Source: Roseococcus pinisoli
GTDB taxonomy: Bacteria; Pseudomonadota; Alphaproteobacteria; Acetobacterales; Acetobacteraceae
DNA: 64,000 nucleotides
Assembly (NCBI RefSeq): GCF_018413645.1
Contig: NZ_JAHCDA010000001.1
Location: forward strand, 124,001-188,000
Direction: 5' to 3'
This document shows, piece by piece, positions 27,525 through 36,847 of this stretch. How positions within the stretch are numbered: position 1 is the first letter of the stretch; each line of letters starts with the position of its first letter. A program made the translations under genes and the position numbers. The notes beneath the pieces were generated by a model. It was not told the DNA's origin and ran no database searches. It saw nothing but the letters and a program-made list of their open reading frames with translations.

Positions 27525-28078
27525 GCAACTCCCTGGACAGCAAGACGACCGCCGAGCTCAAGGCGATGGTGGCCAATGCGGAGGCCATCCTCGCCGGTCC
27601 GAACGCGAAGCTCCACGCCAAGGCGACGGAGTTCCGCGACGCCGCGAAGCTCGCGCTCGACGCCCGCCGGGTGATCCCCGTCGGCGCCCGCGCGGCTGTG
27701 GACCCGGTACTGGAGGCCGCCACCAAGCGGATCCTCGAGGTCGCGGCCGAGGCGCAGGCGCGCTTCGACCTGTCCTCCGAGACGGCCAAGGCGCGGGGCG
27801 TGAAGCAGCCGCACGCGCTGCTCTCGAAGGATGGCGGCCCCAAGACCGGCGGCGGCGTGCGCACCAAGAAGTACCGCCGCTGCCCCTACATCTCCTACCG
27901 GGGGCCGGCCGGCATCGGGATGCTGCAATACGCGGTGCCCGCCGACGGCGCGGAAGGCTTCTGGACCGGCGGCCTCGTTGCCGTGGGCGCGCCTGAGCTC
28001 GACACGCCCATGTCCGAGGAGGAGGCCGTGGCCGCCTTCCTCAAGGCCCTGGCCGAGACCGCGCCCGCCCGCCCGTGA
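27521..28078 (+). CDS. Conserved-looking protein of unknown function
   Basis: 185 residues, GTG start in the stop of the aldehyde dehydrogenase and stop overlapping the next GTG, so probably coupled to both. The N-terminal half is predicted alpha-helical and charged (TTAELKAMVANAEAILAG, EAATKRILEVAAEAQARF). The C-terminal half has RTKKYRRCPYISYRGPAGIG and a hydrophobic GGLVAVGAPELDTPMSEEE. No domain is recognised. The compact overlaps indicate a real gene. Confidence 0.7.
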   Translation: MSNSLDSKTTAELKAMVANAEAILAGPNAKLHAKATEFRDAAKLALDARRVIPVGARAAVDPVLEAATKRILEVAAEAQARFDLSSETAKARGVKQPHALLSKDGGPKTGGGVRTKKYRRCPYISYRGPAGIGMLQYAVPADGAEGFWTGGLVAVGAPELDTPMSEEEAVAAFLKALAETAPARP

Positions 28079-28962
28079 GCCGCGACGTCAGCGTCGTCAT
28101 CGTCGCCTATAACTCGGCGGCGCTGCTGCCGGCTTGCCTTGCTGCGATCCCGCCGGAATGCCCGGTGGTCGTGGTGGACAATGCCAGCCCGGACGACAGC
28201 GCGCTGGTCGCGCTGGCGGCGCGCCCTGGTGCGCGCGTCATCCGGGCCGAACGCAACCTCGGCTTCGGGCCCGGCGCCAATGCGGGCTTCGCCGAGGTCG
28301 TCACCGAATTCGGCCTGCTGCTCAATGCCGATGCCAGCCTGGAGCCCGGCGCCGTTGCCGGTCTCGTCGCGGCCGCGCGCCGCTATCCGGGCGGGGCGAT
28401 GTTCGCACCCGAGATCATCGCGCCCGACGGCCGCATGCAGTTCGGCCACGACCTCCCCTTCCGGCGGCTGCGCGGGCCGGTGGTGGAGCCCTCGGGAGAT
28501 GCCTGCTGCTGGTATGTCGGGGGCTCGGCGATGTTCCTGCGCATGTCCGCCTTCCGCGCGCTCGGCGGCTTCGACCCCGGCATCTTCCTCTATTTCGAGG
28601 ATGACGACCTCTGCCTGCGGATGCGCGCCGCGGGCCATGCGCTGATCCATGTGGAAGGCGCCCGCGTTCGGCATGAGGGCGGCGCCAGCAGCGCACCCTC
28701 GGAGACGCTGAACTGGTGGAAGGCCTTCCACCAGGGTTGGTCCCGCCTGCATCTGGAGGCGAAGCACCATGGGCAGGCGGCCGCCTGGCGCCTGGCCCTC
28801 AGCGAAGCGCCGGGCCTCGGCCTCAAGGCGCTGTTCCGCCGGCAGGATCCGCGGCGGGAGAAATGGTCGGGCCGCGCGGCCGGAATGCGGGCCTGGATCA
28901 CGGGACGCAAGGCGACGGAGATCGCACTGGGCCGGCGACGGCAGGGCCCTTCGGGCACATAG
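28075..28962 (+). CDS. Family 2 glycosyltransferase (rhamnosyltransferase-like)
   Basis: 295 residues with the GT-A fold of the WcaE/RfbN group: VSVVIVAYNSAALLPACL at the N-terminus, VVVDNASPDD, ERNLGFGPGANAGF, the metal site LLNADASLEP near residue 80, and CCWYVGGSAMFLRMSAF followed by FLYFEDDDLCLRMRAAGH near 165. It likely adds a sugar to a surface polysaccharide, but no polysaccharide genes are nearby. The GTG start overlaps the upstream stop by four bases. Confidence 0.87.
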   Translation: MSRDVSVVIVAYNSAALLPACLAAIPPECPVVVVDNASPDDSALVALAARPGARVIRAERNLGFGPGANAGFAEVVTEFGLLLNADASLEPGAVAGLVAAARRYPGGAMFAPEIIAPDGRMQFGHDLPFRRLRGPVVEPSGDACCWYVGGSAMFLRMSAFRALGGFDPGIFLYFEDDDLCLRMRAAGHALIHVEGARVRHEGGASSAPSETLNWWKAFHQGWSRLHLEAKHHGQAAAWRLALSEAPGLGLKALFRRQDPRREKWSGRAAGMRAWITGRKATEIALGRRRQGPSGT

Positions 28963-29168
28963 GCTTCCTCGACCAGGGCCGCGGTGCCCCTTTGCCGCCC
29001 TCCACTTGATCGCGGACCGGATGCCGTCTACCCCTCGTCGCGGCTGATGCTGCCTGCCGCTCGCACCCCTCAGGGGATGGTGAAAGCATCGAAACCACCC
29101 TTCCGCACCGCAACCCTCCTGGGCGGCGAATGCGTCAGCAACGCGAGCCCTGACGAGCCATTCGCCGG

Positions 29169-29723
29169 ATGACCATAGAGGGTTTCATGCGACCTGTTCC
29201 CGATCCCAAGACCATGGCGAAAGCCCTGCGCAATGCCCTGCGGCAGCGCCAGATCGAGATTCCGCACTCCGCCGCACTGGAAATCGTGGCGGCCCAGCAC
29301 GGTGCCGACAACTGGAACGTCCTGGCGGCGATGACCCCCGATACCGGCAATGAACCGGGTATCGGGTTCCGGCAGACCTGCCCGATCCTGCGCATCTTCG
29401 ACCAGGAGAAGGCCAAGGAGTTCTATCTCGGCTTCCTGGGCTTCGATCTCGACTGGGAACACCGCTTCGGCGCCAATTTCCCGCTCTACGCCCAGGTGTC
29501 GCGCGCCGGGCTGGTGCTGCATCTCAGCGAGCATCACGGGGATGCCAGCCCGGGCTCGACGGTCTTCGTCCGCATGGAAGGCATCAGGGCCTTCCATCAG
29601 GAGCTGACGCAGAAGGCCTATACCTACGGCAAGCCCGGGATAGAGGATCAGCCCTGGGGCCTGGTGATGACGGTGACCGATCCGTTCAGCAACCGCATCC
29701 GCTTCTGCCAGGACAAGCCCTAG
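29169..29723 (+). CDS. Glyoxalase/VOC-family protein with N-terminal helical domain
   Basis: 184 residues in two parts. Residues 8-55 form a small helical domain (KTMAKALRNALRQRQIEIPH, QHGADNWNVLAAM) seen in glyoxalase-related proteins. Residues 70-184 are a VOC fold: ILRIFDQEKAKEFYLGFLGF and LHLSEHHGDASPG with histidines of the metal site. The VOC part is strongly similar to the protein at 57915-58286 in the hydrogenase-like operon. A bleomycin-resistance-type or lyase role is possible. Confidence 0.82.
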   Translation: MTIEGFMRPVPDPKTMAKALRNALRQRQIEIPHSAALEIVAAQHGADNWNVLAAMTPDTGNEPGIGFRQTCPILRIFDQEKAKEFYLGFLGFDLDWEHRFGANFPLYAQVSRAGLVLHLSEHHGDASPGSTVFVRMEGIRAFHQELTQKAYTYGKPGIEDQPWGLVMTVTDPFSNRIRFCQDKP

Positions 29724-29733
29724 GCATGAGGTC

Positions 29734-29760
29734 ATGGCGGCGGGCCATCCCCGCCGCCAT
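29734..29760. terminator. Strong GC hairpin between convergent genes
   Basis: ATGGCGGCGGG (29734-29744) and CCCGCCGCCAT (29750-29760) are perfect 11-base complements with a five-base loop, between the VOC gene and the convergent flavin monooxygenase gene. There is no U-run on either side. Confidence 0.5.
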
Positions 29761-29804
29761 CACGGCAGCCGCGCACCATTCATGATGCGCCCGGCGATGA
29801 CGCC

Positions 29805-31142
29805 CTATTCGGCGGCGCGGCCCATCGGCGCGGCATGACGGCTGGCTGGGCGCGCTAGGCCGAGATTCTCGCGCAGCGTCGTCCCCTCGTATTCGCGGCG
29901 GAACAGCCCGCGCTCCTGCAGAATGGGGACGACCTGGTCCACGAAGGCGTCGAACTGGGTCGGGAAGAAGGGCGGCATGAGGTTGAAGCCGTCCGCCCCG
30001 CCCTCGACGAACCACTGTTCCATCGTATCGGCCACCTGCCCGGCGGTACCCACCACCAGCATATGCCCGCGCGAGGCGGCGGCGCGGTGGCAGAGCTCGC
30101 GCAGCGTCAGCCCCTCGCGCCGCGCCGTCTCCAGCAGCAGCAGGGCGCGGCTCTTGAGCTGGTCACTCTCCGGCAATTCGGGCACCGGCCCGTCGAGGTC
30201 GTAGCCGGACATGTCGGTGCCCAGCCGGTCGGAGAGCACGGTATTGGCCTGCCGCATGTCGAGCTTGCTGCTGAGCTCGGCAAAGAGCTCCTTCGCCTCG
30301 GCCACGGTGCGGCCGATCACGGGCATGAAGCCCGGCATGATGTGCAGATCCTCCGGCCCACGCCCGTGCTGGGCGAGCTGGCCCTTCAGGCTGCGGTGGA
30401 ATTCCTGCGCATCGCCCAGGTGATTCTGCGCGGTGAAGACCACGTCGGCCGTGCGCGCCGCCAGCGCCTGGCCCGGGCCGGAGCTGCCGGCCTGGATGAT
30501 GACGGGCTGGCCCTGCGGGCAGCGCGGCAGGTTCAGCCCGCCCGCGATGTCGAAGTACTTCCCGTGGAAAGCGGCGGGGTGCAGCGTGCCCGGCCGCACG
30601 AAGGTCCCGGCCTCCTTGTCCATGACGAAGGCGTCGTCGTCCCAGCTGTCCCAGAGCTGGCGGCAGGCCTCCACGAATTCCTCGGCGATGGCGTAGCGCT
30701 CGGCATGGGAGGGGTGCTGGCGGCCGAAGATCGCGCCGTTCTTCGCGTAGGAGGTCGTGACCACGTTCCAGGCCGCCCGCCCGTCGGAGAGGTGGTCGAG
30801 CGAGGAGAAGGCGCGGGCGATGTGATAGGGCTCGGCATAGGTGGTCGAGGCCGTGGCGGCCAGGCCCAGATGCCGCGTGGTGGCCGAGAGCGCCGAGAGC
30901 AGTGTCAGCGGCTCGAACCGGCCGATGGTGGAGGGATGCTCGCCGTAGCCGGTGGTGAAGTTGTCGGCCAGGAAGAACAGGTCGAACTTGCCGCGCTCGG
31001 CCGTGGCGGCGAGGTGCTGCATCAGCCCGAGATTGGCGCCGCCCGGCATGGCGTCGGGGTGGCGCCAGCCCGCCACATGGTGCCCAGCAGCCTGGACGAA
31101 GACGCCCATCCGCATCTGCCGGCCCGCATTTCCTGTCTTCAT
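29805..31142 (-). CDS. LLM-class flavin-dependent monooxygenase (NtaA/SnaA/DszA type)
   Basis: 445 residues. The sequence follows the bacterial-luciferase fold of FMNH2-using monooxygenases: GVFVQAAGHHVAGWRHPDA, KFDLFFLADNFTTGYGEHPS, ARAFSSLDHLSDGRAAWNVVT, PVIIQAGSSGPGQALAARTAD, and a C-terminal GGADGFNLMPPFFP. Family members oxidise aminopolycarboxylates or organosulfur compounds; this substrate is unknown. ATG 31142 has a GGGAG site eight bases upstream and is preferred to an in-frame start at 31172. No partner flavin reductase lies beside it. Confidence 0.87.
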   Translation of the reverse strand: MKTGNAGRQMRMGVFVQAAGHHVAGWRHPDAMPGGANLGLMQHLAATAERGKFDLFFLADNFTTGYGEHPSTIGRFEPLTLLSALSATTRHLGLAATASTTYAEPYHIARAFSSLDHLSDGRAAWNVVTTSYAKNGAIFGRQHPSHAERYAIAEEFVEACRQLWDSWDDDAFVMDKEAGTFVRPGTLHPAAFHGKYFDIAGGLNLPRCPQGQPVIIQAGSSGPGQALAARTADVVFTAQNHLGDAQEFHRSLKGQLAQHGRGPEDLHIMPGFMPVIGRTVAEAKELFAELSSKLDMRQANTVLSDRLGTDMSGYDLDGPVPELPESDQLKSRALLLLETARREGLTLRELCHRAAASRGHMLVVGTAGQVADTMEQWFVEGGADGFNLMPPFFPTQFDAFVDQVVPILQERGLFRREYEGTTLRENLGLARPASRHAAPMGRAAE

Positions 31143-31223
31143 GGCGCTTACTCCCTTCGCCTTCCCCAGCAAGGCGCCGCCCTCCCGGCGGCGTCAAGTC
31201 ATCCCGCGATCGGCGGCCCGCCC

Positions 31224-31565
31224 TCAGCTGCGGGTCAGCCACATGCCCAGCGCGAAGGCGGCGAAGCCCAGCGTCAGGGACAGCGCGACATAGGCCGCCC
31301 CCTCCCAATGCGCGCGCGACCAGAGGGCCGCCGTCTCCAGGCTGAAGGCCGAGAAGGTGGTGAAGCCGCCCAATACCCCGGTCATCCAGAACAGCCGCTG
31401 CATCGGCGAGAGGCCGACCCCGGCGAGGAGACCCATGGCGAAGCTGCCCAGGATGTTCACCAAAAGCGTGCCCCAGGGCCAGCCCATGCCCATGAAGGCC
31501 AGCGACGCCAGGTAGCGCAGGACCGAGCCCGCCGCCCCGCCGGCGGCGACGAGGGCGAAGTTCAA
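31224..31565 (-). CDS. fluC: Fluoride ion channel FluC/CrcB
   Basis: 113 residues with four membrane helices. The family marks are AAGGAAGSVLRYLASL, WGTLLVNILGSFAMG with the pore-region Asn, and GVLGGFTTFSAFSLET with the Phe-box that lines the pore. Dual-topology dimers export fluoride. The best start is TTG 31565, which puts the first helix at the N-terminus as expected. It lies 34 bases after the rarA stop. Confidence 0.9.
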   Translation of the reverse strand: MNFALVAAGGAAGSVLRYLASLAFMGMGWPWGTLLVNILGSFAMGLLAGVGLSPMQRLFWMTGVLGGFTTFSAFSLETAALWSRAHWEGAAYVALSLTLGFAAFALGMWLTRS

Positions 31566-31599
31566 CCGCGCATGGGCCGCATCAGGCCGCTCCCTGTCG

Positions 31600-32928
31600 T
31601 CACGAGGACCTCCTGGAGGCCTTCTGCGCCGCCCAGTAGTCGAGGCGCTTGCGGATGTCGCGCTCGAAGCCGCGCTCGTTCGGCCGGTAGAGCTCCGGCG
31701 TCCCTCCCCGGCGGGCTTCTTCGGGGAAGAACTCCTGCCCGGCATAGGCGTCGGGATAGTCGTGGTCGTAGCGGTAGCCCGAATGGTAGCCGAGCTCCTT
31801 CATGAGCTTCGTCGGCGCGTTCAGGATGTTCAGCGGCGGCGGGACGTGGCTCGTCTCGCGGGCCAGGCCCGTGGCGGCCTCGAAGGCCATGTAGGAGGCG
31901 TTGCTCTTCGGCGCCGTCGCCACGTAGCTGATGGCCTGGGCAAGGAAGAGCCGGCCCTCCGGCCAGCCGATGCGCTCGAAGGCCTGCCAGGCGGTGATGA
32001 CCTGCACCATGGCCTGCGGATCGGCCATGCCAACATCCTCGGAGGCCGCGCAGGCCAGCCGGCGGAAGATCGCCTCGGGCGATTCCCCGGCCACCACCAT
32101 GCGCGCCGCGTAGTAGTGCGCGGCATGGACGTCGCTGCCGCGCAGCGACTTGTGGAAGGCGGAGAGCAGGTCGTAATGCCCATCGCCCGCCTTGTCGTGC
32201 GAGGGCAGGCGCCGCGTCAACACCTGGCCCATCGCCTCGACGTCGAGCGCGCGGCCGGAGCGCACGGTGTAGACCTGCTCGACCAGGTTCAGCAGATAGC
32301 GGCCGTCGCCGCCGGCCAGGCCCCGCAGCGCCTCGCGCGCATCGTCGGTCAGCGGCAGCGGACGGCCGACATGCGCCTCGGCACGCTCCAGCAGCACCGA
32401 GAGCGTGCCGTCGTCCAGCGCCTTCAGCACGAAGACCTGGCTGCGCGAGAGGATGGCGCCGTTCAGCTCGAAGGAGGGGTTTTCCGTCGTCGCGCCGATC
32501 AGGACGATCGTGCCGTCCTCCATCACGGGCAGGAAGGCGTCCTGCTGGGCGCGGTTGAAGCGATGGATCTCGTCGACGAAGAGTAGCGTGCCCTTCCCCA
32601 TGGCCCGGCGCTCGCGCGCCGCATCGAAAACGCGCCGCAGATCCGCGACGCCGCCCTGGATGGCCGAGAGCGACTCGAAATGCAGCTCCGTCTCGTGGGC
32701 GAGGAGGCGGGCGATCGTCGTCTTGCCCGTGCCCGGCGGCCCCCAGAGGATGAGGGAGGAGAGCGTCCGGCTCTCCACCATCCGCCGGATGGGGCCGTCG
32801 GGGCCCAGGAGGTGGTCCTGCCCGATGACATCCGCGAGCGAGGTGGGTCGGAGGCGGTCGGCCAGGGGGCGCGGCGCCTCGGCCTCGAAAAGGTTGCCGG
32901 AAGCCGGCTCGGAACGGGGCCGGCGCAT
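31600..32928 (-). CDS. rarA: Replication-associated recombination protein A
   Basis: 442-residue AAA+ ATPase of the MgsA/WRNIP1 group, active at stalled replication forks. Walker A is GPPGTGKTT near residue 58, Walker B is LLFVDEIHRFN, and sensor 1 is LIGATTENPSFELN. The C-terminal tetramerisation region includes LRGSDVHAAHYYAARMV and the characteristic GYDHDYPDAYAGQEFFPEE-like end, here YRYDHDYPDAYAGQEFFPEE. The start at ATG 32928 is chosen to exclude a Pro-rich run upstream. Confidence 0.95.
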   Translation of the reverse strand: MRRPRSEPASGNLFEAEAPRPLADRLRPTSLADVIGQDHLLGPDGPIRRMVESRTLSSLILWGPPGTGKTTIARLLAHETELHFESLSAIQGGVADLRRVFDAARERRAMGKGTLLFVDEIHRFNRAQQDAFLPVMEDGTIVLIGATTENPSFELNGAILSRSQVFVLKALDDGTLSVLLERAEAHVGRPLPLTDDAREALRGLAGGDGRYLLNLVEQVYTVRSGRALDVEAMGQVLTRRLPSHDKAGDGHYDLLSAFHKSLRGSDVHAAHYYAARMVVAGESPEAIFRRLACAASEDVGMADPQAMVQVITAWQAFERIGWPEGRLFLAQAISYVATAPKSNASYMAFEAATGLARETSHVPPPLNILNAPTKLMKELGYHSGYRYDHDYPDAYAGQEFFPEEARRGGTPELYRPNERGFERDIRKRLDYWAAQKASRRSS

Positions 32929-33066
32929 CAGGCTTGCTCGGGGAGGGCGGGGCGGGGGGCCATGGCCGCAGTCTATTCCTTTCGGGCCAGGAAGGGCACG
33001 GGGGCCCACCCGGTTTCACGAAACCGAAGCTTGACGCGAGAGGGTGGCGGCGCGACGCCTCGAGGC

Positions 33067-34008
33067 ATGTTCCGCCGCGCGCTCCTCCTCGCTGTCCCTT
33101 CGCTGGCCGCCTCTCTTCGGGGCGCCCGGGCGCAGGAACGGCCTGTCCGGCTGGTGGTCGCCTATCCGCCCGGCGGCAGCACCGACCTCCTGGCGCGCCT
33201 GATCGCGCCGCGACTGGGCGAGCTGCTGGGCTCGGTGGTGACGCCCGAGAACCGCAGCGGCGCCTCGGGCGCGGTGGGGGCGGGCGTGGTCGCGCAGGCC
33301 CCGCCCGACGGCGCGACGCTGCTGCTCGATTCCGGCGGCCAGGCCGTGAACCCCTTCCTGATGCACGGCCTCGGCTTCGACTATCGCACCGCCTTCGCCC
33401 CGGTGACCCTCCTTGCGACCCTGCCTCTGCTGCTGGTCGTGCGGGCCGATCTCGGCATCAGGACCGTGGCCGGACTACTGGACCGCCTCCGCGCCGAGCG
33501 GCGCCCGCCCGCCTATGGCAGCGTGGGCATCGGCTCGCGCACGCATCTCGCCATGGCGGCGCTGCTGCGCCGGGCGGGCATCGCGGCCGAGCACATCCCC
33601 TATCGCGGCGGCGCCGACCAGATCACCGGCCTGCTGCGCGGCGACGTGGCGATGGGCTTCACCTCCATCGCCCTGGCCGCGCCCCTGCTGCGGGAGGGGC
33701 AGATCCGCTCCCTCGGCAGCTCCCTTCCGGGCGCGGCGGACAGCCTCGCGGCGCAGGGATTTCCGGGCTTCTCCCTCGGCGACTGGTTGGCACTCTTCGC
33801 GCCGGCCGGGACCGGGCCGGCCGCGATCGACCGTGCCGCGGCCGCGGCCGCGGAGGCCGTGAACCAGCCCGCCTTGCGCCCCCGCCTGACCGAGCTGGGC
33901 CTGATCCCCGCGGCGGAGGGGCCGGCGGCGCTGGCCCGCTTCCTGGAAGACGAGCGCGCGGCCATGGGCGCCCTCATCGCCGCCGAGGGCATCCGGCTGG
34001 ACGGCTGA
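33067..34008 (+). CDS. Bug/TctC-family solute-binding protein 1
   Basis: 313 residues with a signal peptide ending near AASLRGARAQ. The family pattern is complete: VRLVVAYPPGGSTDLLARLIA after the cleavage site, VTPENRSGASGAVGAGVVAQA, VNPFLMHGLGFDYRTAFAPV, IPYRGGADQITGLLRGDVAMGF. Such proteins bind carboxylates for tripartite tricarboxylate transporters, but no TctA/TctB membrane genes are present. It is divergent from rarA and about 225 bases upstream of a second copy of the same family. Confidence 0.9.
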   Translation: MFRRALLLAVPSLAASLRGARAQERPVRLVVAYPPGGSTDLLARLIAPRLGELLGSVVTPENRSGASGAVGAGVVAQAPPDGATLLLDSGGQAVNPFLMHGLGFDYRTAFAPVTLLATLPLLLVVRADLGIRTVAGLLDRLRAERRPPAYGSVGIGSRTHLAMAALLRRAGIAAEHIPYRGGADQITGLLRGDVAMGFTSIALAAPLLREGQIRSLGSSLPGAADSLAAQGFPGFSLGDWLALFAPAGTGPAAIDRAAAAAAEAVNQPALRPRLTELGLIPAAEGPAALARFLEDERAAMGALIAAEGIRLDG

Positions 34009-34233
34009 CCCCTGAGCCCTCGGTTGGGCCCCGGCGTCCCGCAACCGACGCGTGCGATCTCCGGACTTGCCTCGCCCCACGGCTCTGTGCTCTTCGCGGG
34101 CCAACCGGCGTCGTCGCCGCGCCCATTCCCTGGGGCGGAATGCCCATCCCGCCTTCAGGGCCGCTTTCTTCGCGGCCCGCCGCCCCGGCAAGACGTGGCG
34201 GGCCGCGCCCCTGATTCGACCGGAGAGTAAGCC

Positions 34234-35199
34234 ATGTTCCGCCGTTCCCTGCTGGCCACGCTGTTCGCCACGCCGGCCTTCGCCCAAGGGGGTGCCGCCC
34301 CCTGGTCGCCCGCGCGCTCCGTCCGCCTCATCGCCCCCTATGCCCCGGGCGGCGGCGTGGACACCTCGGCCCGCCTGCTGGCGGTGCCCATGACGGCGGC
34401 GCTCGGCCAGTCGGTGATCGTCGAGAACCGGGGCGGCGCGGGCGGCGCCATCGGCGCGGCCGAGGTCGCGCGCAGCGCGCCGGACGGGCTGACCGTCATG
34501 ATCGACGCCCTGGCCCATACGGTGAACCCCACCCTGATGCGCGGCCTGGCCTTCGACTACGCCACCGCCTTCACGCCCATCACCCAGGTCCTGGTCTGGC
34601 CGCAGATCATGATCGTGCCGGCCAGCCTGCCGGTGCGGACGCTGGAAGAGTTCATCGCCTATGCGAAGGCCCGCCCGGGCCGGCTGACCTACGGCTCCTC
34701 GGGCAATGCCACGGCCGCGCACCTGGCCGCCGCGCTGCTCACCAACCGCGCCGGGATCGACGTGACGCACGTCCCCTATCGCGGCGGCGCCCCGGCCCTG
34801 CAGGACCTGATGGGCGGCAATCTCAGCTTCGTCTTCGCCACCGTCGCCTCCTCGATGCAGCTGGTCCAGGACGGCCAGGTCCGTGCGCTGGCGGTCAGCT
34901 CGGCCGAGCGCCTGCCCGCCCTGCCGAACGTGCCCACCGTCGCCGAGCAGGGCTTCGCGGGCTACGAGCTGAACGAGTGGAACGGCCTCTACGGCCCCGC
35001 CGGCCTGCCCGCGCCGATCGTCGCGCGCTGGCTCGCGGCGACGAAGACCGCCCTGGCCGATCCGACGGTGCGCGCGCGCCTCGAGACGCTGGGCGCCGTC
35101 CCCGTCGGCAGCGAGCCGGGCGCCTTCGCCGAATATGTCCGCCAGCAGCGCGAGGCCATGGGCCGCATCGTGCGCGAGACCGGCATGGAACTCGGCTGA
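34234..35199 (+). CDS. Bug/TctC-family solute-binding protein 2
   Basis: 321 residues; signal peptide MFRRSLLATLFATPAFAQ, then VRLIAPYAPGGGVDTSARLLA, VIVENRGGAGGAIGAAEVAR, VNPTLMRGLAFDYATAFTPI and VPYRGGAPALQDLMGGNLSF. Its paralogue at 33067 shares the layout and the MFRR start, but many positions differ, so the ligands probably differ. A GGAGAG site precedes the ATG. Orphan genes of this kind are often numerous in Acetobacteraceae and Burkholderiales. Confidence 0.92.
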   Translation: MFRRSLLATLFATPAFAQGGAAPWSPARSVRLIAPYAPGGGVDTSARLLAVPMTAALGQSVIVENRGGAGGAIGAAEVARSAPDGLTVMIDALAHTVNPTLMRGLAFDYATAFTPITQVLVWPQIMIVPASLPVRTLEEFIAYAKARPGRLTYGSSGNATAAHLAAALLTNRAGIDVTHVPYRGGAPALQDLMGGNLSFVFATVASSMQLVQDGQVRALAVSSAERLPALPNVPTVAEQGFAGYELNEWNGLYGPAGLPAPIVARWLAATKTALADPTVRARLETLGAVPVGSEPGAFAEYVRQQREAMGRIVRETGMELG

Positions 35200-35206
35200 A
35201 TCGAAA

Positions 35207-35232
35207 ACGGCGCGGGGGACTCCCCGCGCCGT
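35207..35232. terminator. Perfect hairpin between convergent genes
   Basis: ACGGCGCGGGG (35207-35217) and CCCCGCGCCGT (35222-35232) form an 11-pair stem with a four-base loop. It begins eight bases after the second TctC stop and precedes the end of the TCA operon on the other strand. Confidence 0.55.
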
Positions 35233-35276
35233 CTCGTCATCCGATCCGTTGGAGGGGCCGGAAATCGGCCCTCGCC

Positions 35277-35504
35277 TCAAAACTCGCGGCGCGGCGGCCG
35301 GCGGTCACGCGGCGGCGGCGGCGGGGCCGCGAGCTCGGATTCGAGCTCCTTGATCTTCGCCTTCACGGAATCGCGCAGCGCGGGCGAGGCGTGGGCCTTC
35401 ATCCCCGCGAGAACCTCCTTCAGTTCCCGCAGCTGCTTCTCCTTCTCCGGACGGGTGCGGGAGATCGGGCGGTTGTCGCTGAGCTGGCCTTCCCTGGAGC
35501 GCAT
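35277..35504 (-). CDS. Small charged coiled-coil protein after sucB
   Basis: 75 residues, starting two bases after the sucB stop. The middle is a predicted coiled coil (EKEKQLRELKEVLAGMKAHA and ALRDSVKAKIKELESELA), and the end is a basic proline run (PPPPPRDRRPPRREF). No family is recognised. Position suggests cotranscription with the 2-oxoglutarate dehydrogenase genes, but a role in that complex is only a guess. Confidence 0.6.
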   Translation of the reverse strand: MRSREGQLSDNRPISRTRPEKEKQLRELKEVLAGMKAHASPALRDSVKAKIKELESELAAPPPPPRDRRPPRREF

Positions 35505-35506
35505 CC

Positions 35507-36733
35507 TCAGAGGCCCAGCATCAGGCGGCGGGGATCCTCGATCGCCTCCTTCACGCGGACGAGGAAGGACACGGCCTCCTTCCCGTCGACGATCCGGTGA
35601 TCGTAGGACAGCGCCAGGTACATCATCGGGCGGATCTCGACCTTGCCGCCGACGGCCATCGGACGATCCTGGATCTTGTGCATGCCCAGGATGCCCGACT
35701 GCGGCGGGTTCAGGATCGGGGTCGACATCAGCGAGCCGTAGATGCCGCCATTGGTGATGGTGAAGCTGCCGCCCGCCATCTCCTCCAGCTTGAGCTGGCC
35801 GTCGCGGACGCGCTTGCCGAAGTCACCGATGCGCTTCTCGATCTCGGCGAAGCCCATCTCGTCGGCGTTGCGCAGCACCGGCACAACCAGGCCCGAGGGC
35901 CCACCCACCGCGATGCCCATATGGACGGCCTTGCGGTAGATGACCGTGTCGGCGCCCTCGACCTCGGCGTTGACGGCCGGGAATTCCTTCAGCGCGGCCA
36001 CGCAGGCCGAGACGAAGAAGGACATGAAGCCGAGCTTCACGCCGTGGCGCTTCTCGAAGGCGTCCTTGTACTCGGCGCGCAGCGCCATCACCGCGCCCAT
36101 GTCCACCTCGTTGAAGGTGGTGAGCATGGCGGCGGTGTTCTGCGCCTCCTTCAGGCGGCGCGCGATGGTGGCGCGCAGGCGCGTCATCTTCACGCGCTCC
36201 TCGCCGGCATCCAGCGCGCGCTCGGTCTTAGGCGCGGCGGCCGGGGCCTGGGCGGCGGGGCGGCTCAGGAAGTCGAGCACGTCGCCCTTGGCGATGCGGC
36301 CGTCCTTGGCCGAACCGGCGCCGATCTGGGCGGGGGTGACGTTGTTCTCGGCCATCAGCTTGGCCGCGGCGGGCAGCGGCGTCGCGGCGGAGGCCTTGTC
36401 CTCGGCGGCGGCGACGGAGCCGGCGCCCGTGCCCGGGGGCTTGGCCGCAGCGGTCGGGGCCGCGGCGGGCGCCGCCGGCTTGGGCGCCGCGCCGGAGCCG
36501 GCGGCGATGCTGCCGAGCAGCGCGCCGGGTTCGACTTCCGCGCCCTGCTGGGCGGTGATGCTTTCAAGCACGCCGGCGGCCGGCGCGTTCACCTCGACGG
36601 TGACCTTGTCGGTCTCGAGCTCGACCAGGGGCTCATCCGCCGCCACAGCCTCACCGGCCTGCTTGAGCCAGCGTGCGACGGTCGCGGTGCTGACGCTTTC
36701 GCCCAGGGTGGGCACGAGAATCTCGGTTGCCAT
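35507..36733 (-). CDS. sucB: Dihydrolipoyl succinyltransferase (E2 of 2-oxoglutarate dehydrogenase)
   Basis: 408 residues with one lipoyl domain ([20 protein letters not shown], Lys near residue 43), an Ala/Pro-rich linker, an E1/E3-binding domain at about 115-150 ([20 protein letters not shown]), and the catalytic acyltransferase domain ending in [16 protein letters not shown] with the active His and Asp. It follows sucA by 114 bases. The ATG at 36733 is preferred to a GTG three codons earlier. The lpd gene for E3 is not in this window. Confidence 0.96.
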   Translation of the reverse strand: MATEILVPTLGESVSTATVARWLKQAGEAVAADEPLVELETDKVTVEVNAPAAGVLESITAQQGAEVEPGALLGSIAAGSGAAPKPAAPAAAPTAAAKPPGTGAGSVAAAEDKASAATPLPAAAKLMAENNVTPAQIGAGSAKDGRIAKGDVLDFLSRPAAQAPAAAPKTERALDAGEERVKMTRLRATIARRLKEAQNTAAMLTTFNEVDMGAVMALRAEYKDAFEKRHGVKLGFMSFFVSACVAALKEFPAVNAEVEGADTVIYRKAVHMGIAVGGPSGLVVPVLRNADEMGFAEIEKRIGDFGKRVRDGQLKLEEMAGGSFTITNGGIYGSLMSTPILNPPQSGILGMHKIQDRPMAVGGKVEIRPMMYLALSYDHRIVDGKEAVSFLVRVKEAIEDPRRLMLGL

Positions 36734-36847
36734 CGTCTTCACTCTATTCCTGGCGGGTTCTTAAAGCAGATGAAGCCAGGACGTCAGCCCGAACAGGGCC
36801 GGCGTCCCGTTTTTTCCTCGGATCCCCGAGGCCGCGGGCGCCGTCCC

